From positions 2,446,014 through 2,510,013 of the forward strand of contig NW_020194558.1 in NCBI RefSeq assembly GCF_002865645.1: a stretch of DNA of 64,000 bases, read 5' to 3'. Under the pieces are notes generated by a model. It ran no database searches. It saw nothing but the letters and a program-made list of their open reading frames with translations, and was not told where the DNA came from. The DNA comes from Hyaloscypha bicolor E. Its lineage: Eukaryota > Ascomycota > Leotiomycetes > Helotiales > Hyaloscyphaceae. Below, one piece after another: positions 9,878 through 21,083 of this stretch (position 1 is its first letter; each line of letters opens with the position of its first letter). Made by a program: the position numbers and the translations under genes.

Positions 9878-11589
9878 CCGCACCCCCCCCCCCCCCCCCC
9901 TCCCTATACCTCACTAAAAAAAAAAAGTACAGCATACACGCCTTATTCTCGACTACTCCTAGCCCCCCCTTAGCTTGCGTGGTCCGTAAGGCAAATCCCA
10001 TGGATTACGAGGCACATCTCTATCTCCCTTACTCTCTATATCCTCCGTACTACTTATATTACTCGAATTATCTATATCTCCTTCGTCCCCTTCTCCTCCA
10101 GTATCCTCACCCTCCTCTGCTATAACCTCCTTCCCCATTGCCTTCTGATCTTATATCTGTCTTTGTACTCACTTTCTATATCTTATAGGCAGTCGAGGCT
10201 TTGGTATAAAGGGTTTTATAGATACGGAGCGAGGCTTTCCAGACTTAGTAGGATTAGTATTAAGTTAATAGAAAGTATAGACTTTACCGTTATTATTATA
10301 TCTGTAATTTATATAAGTACTATTAAATTCGCCTTCCATAACTATATAGTATTTAAAAGGGCCTCTCGGCCTCTTCTTATTACTATAAGTAGTATAAGCT
10401 TGAGAGGATTCAGTTCCGCAAGTATATACTAAGCTTACCTCCAGATTTGCCTTGCCTTTCTCTAATTCCTTTAGCTCCCTGCTCTGGTATAGCTCTATCT
10501 CTCTAACTTTAGCCTTATTATTAATTTGCTTTACTACTTTAGTAGTATTATTAGATAGTATAAGAAGATTAAAGTATTATTATAGAAAGAAAAAAAAAGA
10601 GGAGAAGGTTATATATAAGGAGGAGGTTAAGAAGTAAAGGAATTTATTAGTTAAATATATTAATAGAAGAGGATATTATAGACTAAATCTGGATTATTAG
10701 AAAATATATTATAAATATTATCTTTTTGCTTATTTATAGTTTTATTACTTTTTTTACTATTTTTACCTTTACTAGAGCTATTATTTAAAGCTATATTTAA
10801 TATATCTTTAATAAAGAAAAGCTTTAATAATAGTATTATATATTAGAATTAAAGTTATTTTTAAAAGAAAATTAAGATTAAGGTTAAGGCTAAGATTAAA
10901 GCTAGTATAATTATATCTTTATTATTTATTTTTAGGATATAAAAATATATATTTAATATAATTATTTAAACTTAAATAAATTTATAATAAATAATATCTA
11001 AAAATAGAAATATTAATATTTAATAGCCCTAAATTAAACGTATTTAAATATTAAAAAAATTATAATTTTAGATATTATAGTTATAAAAATAAAAATAAAA
11101 ATATTTTTTCTTTTACTAATTTATAAAAGCTAAAATATGCTAATAATAATTAAATTATACTTAATTTATATAATTAGCTAATTTACTTTACTAATTATAA
11201 ATAATTTAAGATAATTTAAATCTTCTTAAATTTTTATATATAGTTTATTATATAAATTTTTATATCTCTATATTTAGTAATACTATAATTATAATTTTTA
11301 AATAAGAAAAATTCCCTTATTCTAGTATATATAATTATATTTATTTCTTATTTTTTAAATATATAATTATTAAATTAGAAAAGCTTAAGAATTCTAAATA
11401 ATACTTTTTTCTAAAAAATATATATTCTTAATAAATAATAAAAGTAAATATGAAATTATATAATAATATAATTATCTCATACTAGTAATTTTATTTTCTA
11501 TAAAACTATAACTCTATTTTATCTTTACTTTAAAACCTTTATTTTTCTTCTATATTTTTTCGATTTTACTATTAATACTAAGAGCTTCT

Positions 11590-11960
11590 GCCCTTTACTA
11601 ATACCTTCTCTATTAATACCTTTATTAATACCTTTATTAATACCTCTATTAATATTAAAAGCTAGTATCTAACTACCTTATAACCTTTCTCTCCTTTTCC
11701 GAACCCCTTTTCCAAACTCCTCTTTTAAACCCCTCTTCCAAATCCCTTCTCCAAATCCCTTCTTCTTTAATACTTCTACTATTAATACCAAGAGCTAGTA
11801 TCTAACTACCTTATAACCTTCCTTTCCTCCTTCTTCTCTCCTCTTCTCCAAATCCCTTCTTTAAACCCCTTCTTTAAACCCCTTCTCCGAACCCTTCCTC
11901 CGAACCCCTCCTCCTTTAATACTTCTACTAATAATACTAAAGCTAGTACCTAACTACTAC
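11590..11960. repeat. Imperfect tandem repeat inside the RIP island
   Basis: About three diverged copies, 133-148 bp apart, each carrying a GCTAGTATCTAACTACCTTA-like anchor (near 11661, 11794 and 11942) and pyrimidine-rich TTCTCCAAATCCC stretches. They predate or survived the mutation that degraded the rest. Confidence 0.6.
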
Positions 11961-12009
11961 TTCCGGGTTACTTTTATTCAGAACTCTCATACTATAAGTC
12001 TTTAATCTA

Positions 12010-12310
12010 CTTGCTTTTTAGAAAGCTAAATTTTAGATCCCTTTTTCCCTTCTCTAATATCTTCTTTTCTCCTTTTCTAATATTTCTTATATCTTTAGGT
12101 TCTTTAAAAGTATTCTCTCTCGAACTTCTAAAAAAGAAACTAATTCTTATTTAATTCCCTCCGAACTTTAATATCTTCTCTCTTTTTCCAATATTTTTTA
12201 TACCTTTAGGCCCTTTAGAAATACCCTCTTTCGAACTTCTAAAAAAGAGGCTAACTTCTATTTAGATCTCTCTAAACTTTAATATTTCTTTCTCTTCTTT
12301 AATACTTATA
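12010..12310. repeat. Second tandem repeat inside the RIP island, period about 111 bp
   Basis: CGAACTTCTAAAAAAGA recurs at 12121 and 12232, each with the same flanking TTTAGG-C/T-CTTTA and AACTTTAATAT motifs. A partial third copy reaches about 12310. Confidence 0.6.
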
Positions 12311-15300
12311 AAAGCCTTTAGGCTATTATTAAATACCCCTATTTTTTATTTTAGAATATATACTAATTTATTTTTATAAGAAATAGCTTTTTTTTTTCTA
12401 ATCTTGACTTCTTTAATATATACTTCTCGCTTTTAGGCTATTTAGATATTTCTCTATTTATTTTTATAAAATATATATTAACTTATTTTTTAGTTCCTTT
12501 TATTTTATCTTTTCTTTAATATTATTATATATATATCTAGTTAGTATTAGTTCTTATAACCTATAATTAGGCTTTCTATTTATTAAATATCCGGGTATTT
12601 TATTTTACTTTTATTTTATATATTTTATTTTATATACTTTATTTTTCTTTTATTATAGGTTAGAACTCAAATAGTATTTATCTTAAGTATTTATATTCTC
12701 GGATATATAAGATTTCTATAGATTTTTCGAGATTATAAACTAGCCTATTTTAGTTCGGAAAAGCTTTCTCGAGAATATTTCAGGAATTATAATATTTATT
12801 ATAATTCTTTCTAAAAATTAATATAATATAGGTATTTCTAGTTTATTTTTTCTTTATAGAGTAAACTACTATCCTAAATTTATATAAAAGTTCTAATTAT
12901 TTTTTGAATTAAAATATAAGTATTTTTTATTTTTATTAAATTAAATATAAAAAATAGTAGGCGTCTTTAGGCTAGATTATAATACTAATTAAATACTAAG
13001 ATTTTTTATACTTATTTTATAAACTTGTAATTCGAGATATATTATATTTAATAGGGCTTTTATATTTAATTACTTTATATTATAATAAAATATCTTAGTA
13101 TTATAGTTAGGAAAGTTTTATTTTATAATCTTATCTATTATTTATAGATTTTCTAGCTAATAAGTCTTAATTAATAGCTAAGAAATTTATTAGCTACTTT
13201 ATCTAAAGCCTCTAGAAATAGGAAGTTATCTTAATAAAAACTTAGTATTAAAAATAGGTTTAACTAATTAATCTAAATAAGAAGTTTATAGTAGAAATCT
13301 CTATATATAAATAATTTCATATAATAAACTCAAGTCCTTATTTCTAGTTATATAAATAAGCTATATAAGAAACTTTTTCTAGTTTATTAAAGTAGTTTCT
13401 ATTTCTAATTATATAAGTTATAATATATAATAAATTCAAACTTTTTTTAAGTTATTTTTAGAAGAATTAGTAAGCTTTTCTAGATAGATTTATTAAGGCC
13501 TTAGTTTTTAAAAATATTAATCTAGTTTTTTTACTCTTTCTTTAGGTAATAGTTTAGCTCTCAGGAATTATATATAAATATTAGAATAAATAAGAAGATA
13601 TACTATATATATTTTTTAGATAAATTAGAATAGAACCTATAGGATTCCTATAATATTTTTATTAAATCTATAATACTAGCTAATAAAGACTTTAATAATC
13701 TTAATAAAACTTAAATTACGAGCCTAGCCTTTAGATTTCCTATTTAACTTAAAGGTTAAGTAGTTTATAATAAGTTATCTATTATAAAATATATTATACT
13801 CTTTTCCTAAAAAGTACCGGGTACTAGTAATAGTCCGGAAGCCCTAAAGCCCTTGAGATTCTTTATAAGTTTCGGGCTTTAGGACTTTTCTATAGCTAGC
13901 TAATTATATAAAGTTATATAATTATATAGGTCCGGTATTAATATAAAATAATTAGTAATTTTATATATAGATATAATATAGTTTTTAGTATAGCTAGTCT
14001 AATATATTATATATTTATATATAAATACCTATAATTTTATTATTATAATATAATATATTCTTAATATATTCTTAATATAAATTTTTTTTTATAACCCTAG
14101 ACTTTTAGGAGCTTTTTTTATACTAAAGATAAAATATATAATATAATTTAAGTATTAAACTCAAAAAATAAAAAATTATAAAGGCCCTAATAATTATAAG
14201 ACTTTATAAACTTGAATAAATTTAAGTATTATAAAAATATTAAATTTAGTAGCCTGATTTTTAAATTATATAAAAACTAATTAAAAAGTATTATTTTAAA
14301 GTATTAATTATAAATTTCAAGTATATATATATTTATAAGAAAATAAGACCCAAAATAATACTAAACTAATTATAAGATATAAGAAAAAATATATTAGATA
14401 TTAGGTTTATTTTTTTTTAATTATTTTAACTTTAATAGATATTTATATATAATTTAATAGATATTTATATATAATTTATTAGATTTTATATAATAGGTTT
14501 ACTTAAAAGAAATAAGGTTAATTAGCCTGGAAAGTTTAATAATAATAGTTAGACTTTTATCTAGTATAATAGGCAGAATACTAGTAATAGCCCGGGTATT
14601 TTGGGTTTTATTTATAAAGCTAAAAATATTATATCTATTAATTCTTTATATCTAATAAGGAAAAGAAATAATATATTTATATTTCTAATATATCTATTAT
14701 TATAGAGTAATACTTATATAATCTATAAGATTAACTATAATTTCTTTTATTAAAGAAGAGAATAGTAAAATTAAAGAAAAATCTAATAGCCTATTACTAT
14801 TATTATTATTATTACTATTAGGATTAGCTTTAGTAATACTTTTAGTAGTACTTTCTATATTATCTTATAGCTTCTAGAAATTAGTAAATAGAAAAGAATT
14901 CTAATATATATAAATTAATTAAATCTAAAAATAAAAAAAGGATTTATAAAAGAAATAAAAAGTAAGAGCCAGAATTAAAAAAAAGAATTATATATATATT
15001 TTTATTTACCTACTAGTTTATTAGATTTCTTCTTATTCTTAAAGTCTCATATCTATACTAGTAAGTAATACTTTTCTAGGCTTTTTAGGCCTCTTTAGTC
15101 TATTATTTAATCTCTTTAAGTTATTATACTTTCTAAGTATTTTCTAGCTCTTTATAAATAATTTTAAGATAAAAATCTTTATATAAAGTTTTCTTCTAAG
15201 TATTTTCTAGCTCTTTATAAGTAATTTTAAGATAAATATCTTTATATAAAGTCTTATTCTAGTATAAAATAAGGAAAATTATTCAAATACTTTTAAAGCC

Positions 15301-18300
15301 CAGATATATACTATAATAAGAAAAGTTAAAGATAATTTAAATAAAACCTAGTAAGACTATAAGTTCTTGGGCTCTTTTACTATTAGGATTAGTATAAAAT
15401 ACTAGTTTATTTATATTATTAATAAATTAATAATAATAAGTAGGTTTACTAATATAAAGAGAGAAATAAAAGAATAGCTATTAAGAAACTATATTAGAAA
15501 GGTAAAAAAGACTTAATTATTTATTTTAAATTAAAAGTTACCTATTAAAAAACATTTATTAGAATTCGTATAAAGAATTTAGTAAAACAAATAAGAGAAA
15601 ACTTATTACTAACTTCTTTAGAAAATTAGATAGTTCTTTATTTAGCTCTCTAATTCTTTATATTATTAAATACCTACTTATAAAAAACTAGCTATAAAAC
15701 TATAATTTATAATTCTATAAGACTAGATCCGGCTATATTTTGATTTATGAAATCTTAAAAGGCTCTAGATAGCCTATTACTAGTATAAGAAACTATAGCC
15801 TAGATAATAGCCTGGATAACTCTTATATTTATAGCCCGTTAAGCTTATATAGTAATATAAGTATTACTAGAAAAGTAATTAGATTAAGTAATATAGCTTA
15901 TAATAAAAGGAAATATAGAAGAAAGTAGTTATAGGGCTATTAGAATAGGAGGAGCCTAGAATAGAATAGAAATAGTATCTGGCGGCTATATAGTAATAAT
16001 AACTAGAAGAATAGATATAGTAAATATTTCTAGAAGAAAAAATATAAAATAAGAATATTAAGAAAAGCTAAGGATCTAAAATATTCTAGATATAAAGAAA
16101 GAGGCAAATATAGGTAGAATTTCAAAGCTATAAGGTTTAAGTCTATTAGTATTATTATTCTAGATAAGTAAAATAATAGCTTTTATATTATATTTATTAT
16201 TAGTAAATTAATAGAACTTGTAATATTAGATATTATTATACTAGTATTTGGCTATAAAATATATAATATTAGAATAGGTTTTAAGAAATAATAGTATTAT
16301 TTTAAAAGATAAGAATTTAAAAATATAAAATATTTATATAATAAATAAACTTAATAATTCTATTAGTATTATTTTTAAAAATAAGAAAAGGATTTCGGAA
16401 ATAATATATTTAATAATAAATAATACTTATTTTAATATATCTAGTTATTTTATAACTAGCTTATTTAATTATTTTATATTATTAGGAATATTACTAATAA
16501 AGGGCTATTTCTAGATAAAATCCTGAATTATTAGGAATTATATAAGTATTTTTCTGGCCTATATATTACTTATATATTTTATATTTATTAGAATAACTTA
16601 CTTAAGAATCCTATTTCATATAATAGTAATATTATATTTACTAATTAGCTTCTCGAACTCTCCTAATATTAGTAGCTACCCTAAGGCTATATATACCCGA
16701 ACTATATATTAGAGCTAGTAATAAGCTTAAATATATAATCGGTTACTATTTCTATTAGTATCTCTTATATAAATATTAGCTATATTTATATTATAAGATA
16801 TAAGCTTCTAATAGTATTACTCTAGTATTTCTCTTAGTAGAAACTTATTAATATCTATATTAGTATATAAGTAAACTATTTATATAGAGCTATATAAGAT
16901 TATATTACTTATTTTAAACTAAATAATTATTAAGGATTATATTATAAAGCTCTATATCTATAGGGTAACCCTAGTACTATATCTTGTCTAGGGGCCTTAT
17001 ATATAATCTAAATGGCTTACTAGCTATTATATTAGGCCTAGATCTGTCTTTTCTAATTCTATAGATATTCTATAAGTCTATAAACCTATATATCTCGTTT
17101 TAGATCTATTATATATAAAATACTAGTAAAGTAATCCGGTTTTATAAGTATTAGTAATTATAATTCCTGGTATAAGCCAGTTCCTAAAAGTAGTTCTATA
17201 TATACTAATTAGAATTAGTTATATAATCCGGTATTATAATACTAGACCTAATAGCCTTAATAAAAAGTAATATAATTATTAGTATCTAATACTTTCTTCT
17301 AATAATAAAAAGAATAAGAAATAGATATAGAGAAACGGAATTACTTATATATTATTAGTATAGCTAGCTTTTCTAAAGCTCCTATTATTAGAATTTAACC
17401 CGCTAATTCTCGGTATTTTCCCCAGAAATAAAGTAATTCTTTATATATATAACTAATGAATTAGCTATCTGCGAGAATATAAAGTATACTTTAGTAATAA
17501 GAGAAAGTTTAGAGCCTTAATTAGCCCTAAATAAATAAGAGTAATAGCCTATTTAAGTATAAATTTAAAGATATTATTATATAACTAAATAGGTAATCTA
17601 ATTAGAGATTCTAATATATACCTAGATAATATTATATAAATAAGTATTAATATAAGTATATATCTTAATCCCAAATAATAATAGCTTATTATATTTATTA
17701 ATTAACTAAATCTAATCCGGTCCAAATATAATATATTCTCTTTTTTTAGACTATATCTATTATATTTATAGTATAATTACCTTAGGATCCAGGAGTTATA
17801 ATATTATATATAAGCTCTTTCTATAAATAATAAAATATATTAGTAAATAAGGCCCTAATCTTTTAAACTAGGGCGAAATAGTAAAATATAAAAAGGCTAA
17901 CCGGATTACTAGTAAACCTTATTAACGGAAATATATATATAAATACTGCTATTTATAACCTATAACCCGCCTATTATTTAGCTCACTCTATAGTATTATA
18001 AATAGTTATTTATCTGCCGCTTGCCTGTCTATTATAGTTATATAGTAAATAAGACCAAGCTTCTTATATATATAGATAACTCTAGTAATTAAAGCTATAT
18101 AGCCATAATCCTTAAGATCCTTAAGTATTTCCTTATCTATATTTTCCAGATAATATAGGATTATAATCTATATATAAAGAAAAGGCATATTTACTATTTA
18201 AGTATATATTTAGATATTTTATTCTTGTAGTTAGTATTTAATTATACGGGTATTAATATTAATTTTCCATAAATCTTTTAATCTTATTATAATTATTTCA

Positions 18301-18534
18301 TAGAAAACGTTTATATAAGCCTATTTAATAATAGTATTATAATATAGTAAAAGATTTATAAAGTATTATAGTATTTTAATATAATTGAATAAGATATTAA
18401 TAGTATTAATATATTATAAGTTCAGGCCATATATTACTATTACAAAGCACTTTTAGTAATATAAGCGCTAAATTACTAGAGTAATAGTGAGGCGTACCCT
18501 AAAAATAGAGGGGCAGGTACGTACGATTGTCAGA

Positions 18535-18616
18535 AATCAGAAAATCAGAAATCGAAAATCAGAAAATCAAATCTCGCTTCTCTGTTTTGTCGACTAGCTA
18601 GCTGTGGGCCTCAGTA
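18535..18616 (-). repeat. Right terminal inverted repeat of the large element
   Basis: Ends GGCCTCAGTA at 18616, then GCTCT. The inner part carries several tandem copies of an AGAAATC/AGAAAATC motif, resembling the subterminal transposase-binding repeats known in several DNA transposon families. Confidence 0.7.
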
Positions 18617-18621
18617 GCTCT

Positions 18622-19018
18622 GGGTAATTTGGTGCTTTTGATTATTGTCTCTTCTTGCGATAAGTCACTTGATCAGGAGGGATGTGAATGAGAAACTTCA
18701 ATACAATTTGGTAAGATTCAAGATGGGAAGTTCGTTGATACGGACACAGGCATGTGAATAGGTTGAAATAACTCGAAATTGGAAATGGGCCAACCACTAT
18801 TATCTCTCTAACTCTGGGACCCGCCCAATCTATTCCATCCCCAAAACTTCAGGCAAAAAGACAAGATGACCTCTGACCTGCAGTGGTTCCCCACGCTCAA
18901 CTTCCTTCCCAATCCAAATCCAATTACGGAATCGGTAGCACTGGGCACCCGCCGCGAGAGAAGCACGGTTTGCGGACGACTTTCGCTTTTGCTACAGAAA
19001 GTTTCTAGTTGTCTTATT
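18622..19018. other. Intergenic region at the right edge of the island
   Basis: Base composition returns abruptly to normal here. No supported coding exon is seen. Confidence 0.4.
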
Positions 19019-19438
19019 TCAAGCCCATGTACAATGCTCACATCTCGGGTGTCCACAACTGGGGCAGCTGGAGATCCATCCGTATATCCAGATCGGATGG
19101 ATACAGTTGCAACAGTTCCAACCATTGTGCGACATCTCATCAACCATTTGAGAAGGGTCAATTTCTTTTATTTTGTTGTTGCTGTTGGTATTGAGTCTGG
19201 GTACTGAGATGCTGTGAAGTTTATTATATGATGTAGTTGAAGGGTGGTATGTTGTGTTGAAAACTTCAGGAGTTAGTGTAAGAAACCACAGAAGAGACTT
19301 ACTTCCAGAAATGGGAGGCACATTTATAACTTCACATTTTATCCTTTGAGTTCTATGCTTTTCCAAGGATCCGAGATAAGAGATAGGAGTTGGAGCTCTT
19401 ATTCCCATCGAAGATTTATTTATGGGTTGGTTGAACAT
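19019..19438 (-). CDS. Candidate small Cys-rich zinc-ribbon-like protein
   Basis: The C-terminal 42 residues, from an internal Met at 19147, read like a zinc ribbon: WNCCNC, about 14 residues, then CPSCGH, then RC and EHC. Six or more cysteines plus His are spaced as CxxC pairs. Short fungal proteins with a W-C-x-x-C, C-x-x-C-x-H-x-x-C pattern are familiar to me, but I cannot name a function. The frame is open upstream to an ATG at 19438 (139 residues). That extension contains a good GTAAGT donor (intron beginning at 19302 on this strand) and a CTAAC branch motif, so the gene is probably spliced. An in-frame 99-nt intron fits. The start is uncertain. Confidence 0.42.
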   Translation of the reverse strand: MFNQPINKSSMGIRAPTPISYLGSLEKHRTQRIKCEVINVPPISGSKSLLWFLTLTPEVFNTTYHPSTTSYNKLHSISVPRLNTNSNNKIKEIDPSQMVDEMSHNGWNCCNCIHPIWIYGWISSCPSCGHPRCEHCTWA

Positions 19439-19689
19439 ACTTTACTATCCTCGTGCTCCAATAATCGAACTGTCAAACATATTGTAAAGGACATTCATGG
19501 CAAGCCTCCCTGAATCAGCCTTTTGATTGCATTCAATAAATATCTTCGATTAATACCTGTGATCACAATCATTCATCGGTCACCAGCGCATGATATTTTG
19601 GAGATGAACAACCAAAGGTATCACATTTTAATATATACAAACATCTCCGCCCCTCCCCTGCACTCCACTCTCTTCCCCCGCTTACTCTC

Positions 19690-20277
19690 TTAATCACTCC
19701 CCGAAAACGTAATCGCCGTACTACTTTGTCCCGCGGCCGCCTTATCCAACGCAACGTTCGTCGCCAACTTGGCCTGCTGCGTCGCCAGCTCACTCTGACT
19801 CCCCGTATTGCCCTGTGCAACCTCGATCTGAATCCTCAGGACATCCGTCTGCAACTTCAGCACCTTATTCTTGATCTTCCCGTTTTGGAGGGCGGTCCCG
19901 GCTGTGGTGCCTGTTCCGCCAGCCGCAGCAATCGCATCGTTGAAGCCGCCCGTGCCAGTCTCTGCATCTTCGGAGACTTGGGCTGCTTTGGCAATTATGG
20001 CGAGGTCGGAGGCGGCTACGCCGGCGAGGTTGGTTTGGTCGACCTGAGAAGAGGTTAGTGAGAAACGAGAAGGGAGGGTGAGGAGGCGTACGGGGAACGC
20101 GGCGTTCACTTCAGCGAGGGCGTTGCCGGCTACTCCGCCGGACACATTGAAATCGTCGTAAGTCTGGACTTTTAGTACACCTGCTGCTGCTGTTGCGGCC
20201 TTTTTATCGAGGCTGATTGGTGCGGCTAGGGCACCGGCGAGCGAGAGAAAGATCGTGAGTGTGGTTGAGAAATGCAT
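19690..20277 (-). CDS. Small secreted alanine-rich protein
   Basis: Signal peptide at residues 1-19 (MHFSTTLTIFLSLAGALAA). The open frame of 195 codons hides a 48-nt intron at 20044-20091 with GTACGC donor, a CTAAC branch motif and TCAG acceptor. Exons 20092-20277 and 19690-20043 give 179 residues. Without the intron peptide the sequence reads smoothly from NAAFP into VDQTNLAG. The mature part is Ala/Gly/Thr-rich with predicted amphipathic helices, including a KIKNKVLKLQTDVLRIQIEV segment, and lacks cysteine. Such proteins are widespread in ascomycete secretomes without assigned function. A TATAAAC-like box lies about 205 bases upstream. It sits between the RIP island and a MITE-like repeat. 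Confidence 0.78.
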   Translation of the reverse strand: MHFSTTLTIFLSLAGALAAPISLDKKAATAAAGVLKVQTYDDFNVSGGVAGNALAEVNAAFPVRLLTLPSRFSLTSSQVDQTNLAGVAASDLAIIAKAAQVSEDAETGTGGFNDAIAAAGGTGTTAGTALQNGKIKNKVLKLQTDVLRIQIEVAQGNTGSQSELATQQAKLATNVALDKAAAGQSSTAITFSGSD

Positions 20278-21083
20278 GATAGTTGATTATGCCAGCTGTT
20301 TTCGGCTTTCGTAAAGAATGGATATGTATTAAAAATGAATATGTTGGTTCCGTTTGGTTTGGAAGAATGAGAGAACAAAGTTTAAAGATCGGCAACAGCC
20401 CAGCTGTGAATAAGAAGAATAGTACAGTATAAACAGAAAGCGAATGTGGAACCGTGCCAAGAGAAGGAGGGGGAGGACAGGTTTATAGATTTATTAGATT
20501 TGATTGATGAGATATGATTAGATTCAATGCTTATGCTTACTCTCCCCCTCTAATTAAATGTAACAGTGGGTCCACAGAGCAATACATTCTACCATACAAA
20601 ACTCCCCGGTCAAGAGGGCCCACTGTTACATTTAATTAGAGGGAGAGTACTAGCAATTGTTATCTTACTGGAGATGACACTCCCCCTCAGTTAGGTTTTC
20701 AACTTTATTTCAAAACGGGACATTTTTGGGAAATCCCCGAATGAGAAGATAGGATGACAGAAAACAATGGTGCCATGTGGGTCGCAGCTTACGAAGGCGG
20801 GCATCTGACGGGATAATAGGGTTGAAGGATTTGAAATGGCAAACAAGTTTGGATGGTTTCCCGACGTTGAAGGTTTGAGTTTACCAGATCATTGTTTTGA
20901 CAGGGGTTTAAGCGATGATCGGGAGGGAAAAAGGGGGCATCACGTGCTAAAACCCATGTTTCGGAATCATCGGAAAGCTTGAGTGCTCATCATTTCTGAG
21001 CCTAAGCCAGACAAGCCTCGGTAATCGACAGGTGATACAAGTTCACCACAAGCAACTCCCTGAAAAGCTTCAAATCAAGCCTT
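20278..21083. other. Intergenic region with a MITE-like repeat
   Basis: This is the promoter side of the secreted-protein gene and the 3' flank of the photolyase gene. It contains the inverted repeat at 20540-20647. No coding exon is supported. Confidence 0.5.
20540..20647. mobile_element. MITE-like inverted repeat flanked by TA
   Basis: Two arms of about 32-34 bp pair almost perfectly. The left arm starts CTCTCCCCCTCTAATTAAAT and the right arm is its reverse complement with a 2-base difference. About 45 bp lie between them. TA dinucleotides abut both ends (20538-20539 and 20648-20649), as expected for a Tc1/mariner-type insertion. It is too short to code for anything. Confidence 0.7.

Larger units (their letters stand above)
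9803..18616. mobile_element. RIP-degraded TIR DNA transposon, about 8.8 kb
   Basis: The block is bounded by imperfect inverted repeats of about 75 bp. Both begin TACTGAGGCC and share GCTAGTCGACAAAAC and GAGAAGCG at matching offsets, followed by TGATTTTCTGATTT runs. A 5-bp direct repeat GCTCT flanks it (9798-9802 and 18617-18621). The interior is extremely A+T rich, dominated by TA steps with CA, TG and CG nearly absent, and stops occur in all frames, which is the signature of RIP. The first roughly 600 bp inside the left end keep normal composition. No transposase motif could be read with confidence, so the superfamily is unassigned. A 5-bp duplication with long TIRs argues against mariner, hAT and piggyBac. 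Confidence 0.72.

Noticed and set aside
10163..10637. Two plus-strand frames inside the island
   Set aside because: They fall in RIP-mutated DNA, consist mainly of Ile/Tyr/Ser-rich translation of AT-rich sequence and have no domain.
9803..18616. Island as an LTR retrotransposon or a Starship
   Set aside because: End repeats are inverted, not direct, so not an LTR element. A TTAC string occurs at the left edge, but no tyrosine recombinase frame is readable, and the size and RIP state give no support for a Starship.
9803..18616. Island as centromeric DNA
   Set aside because: Clear TIRs, target duplication and sharp borders to normal genes favour a single insertion. Fungal regional centromeres are usually much larger.
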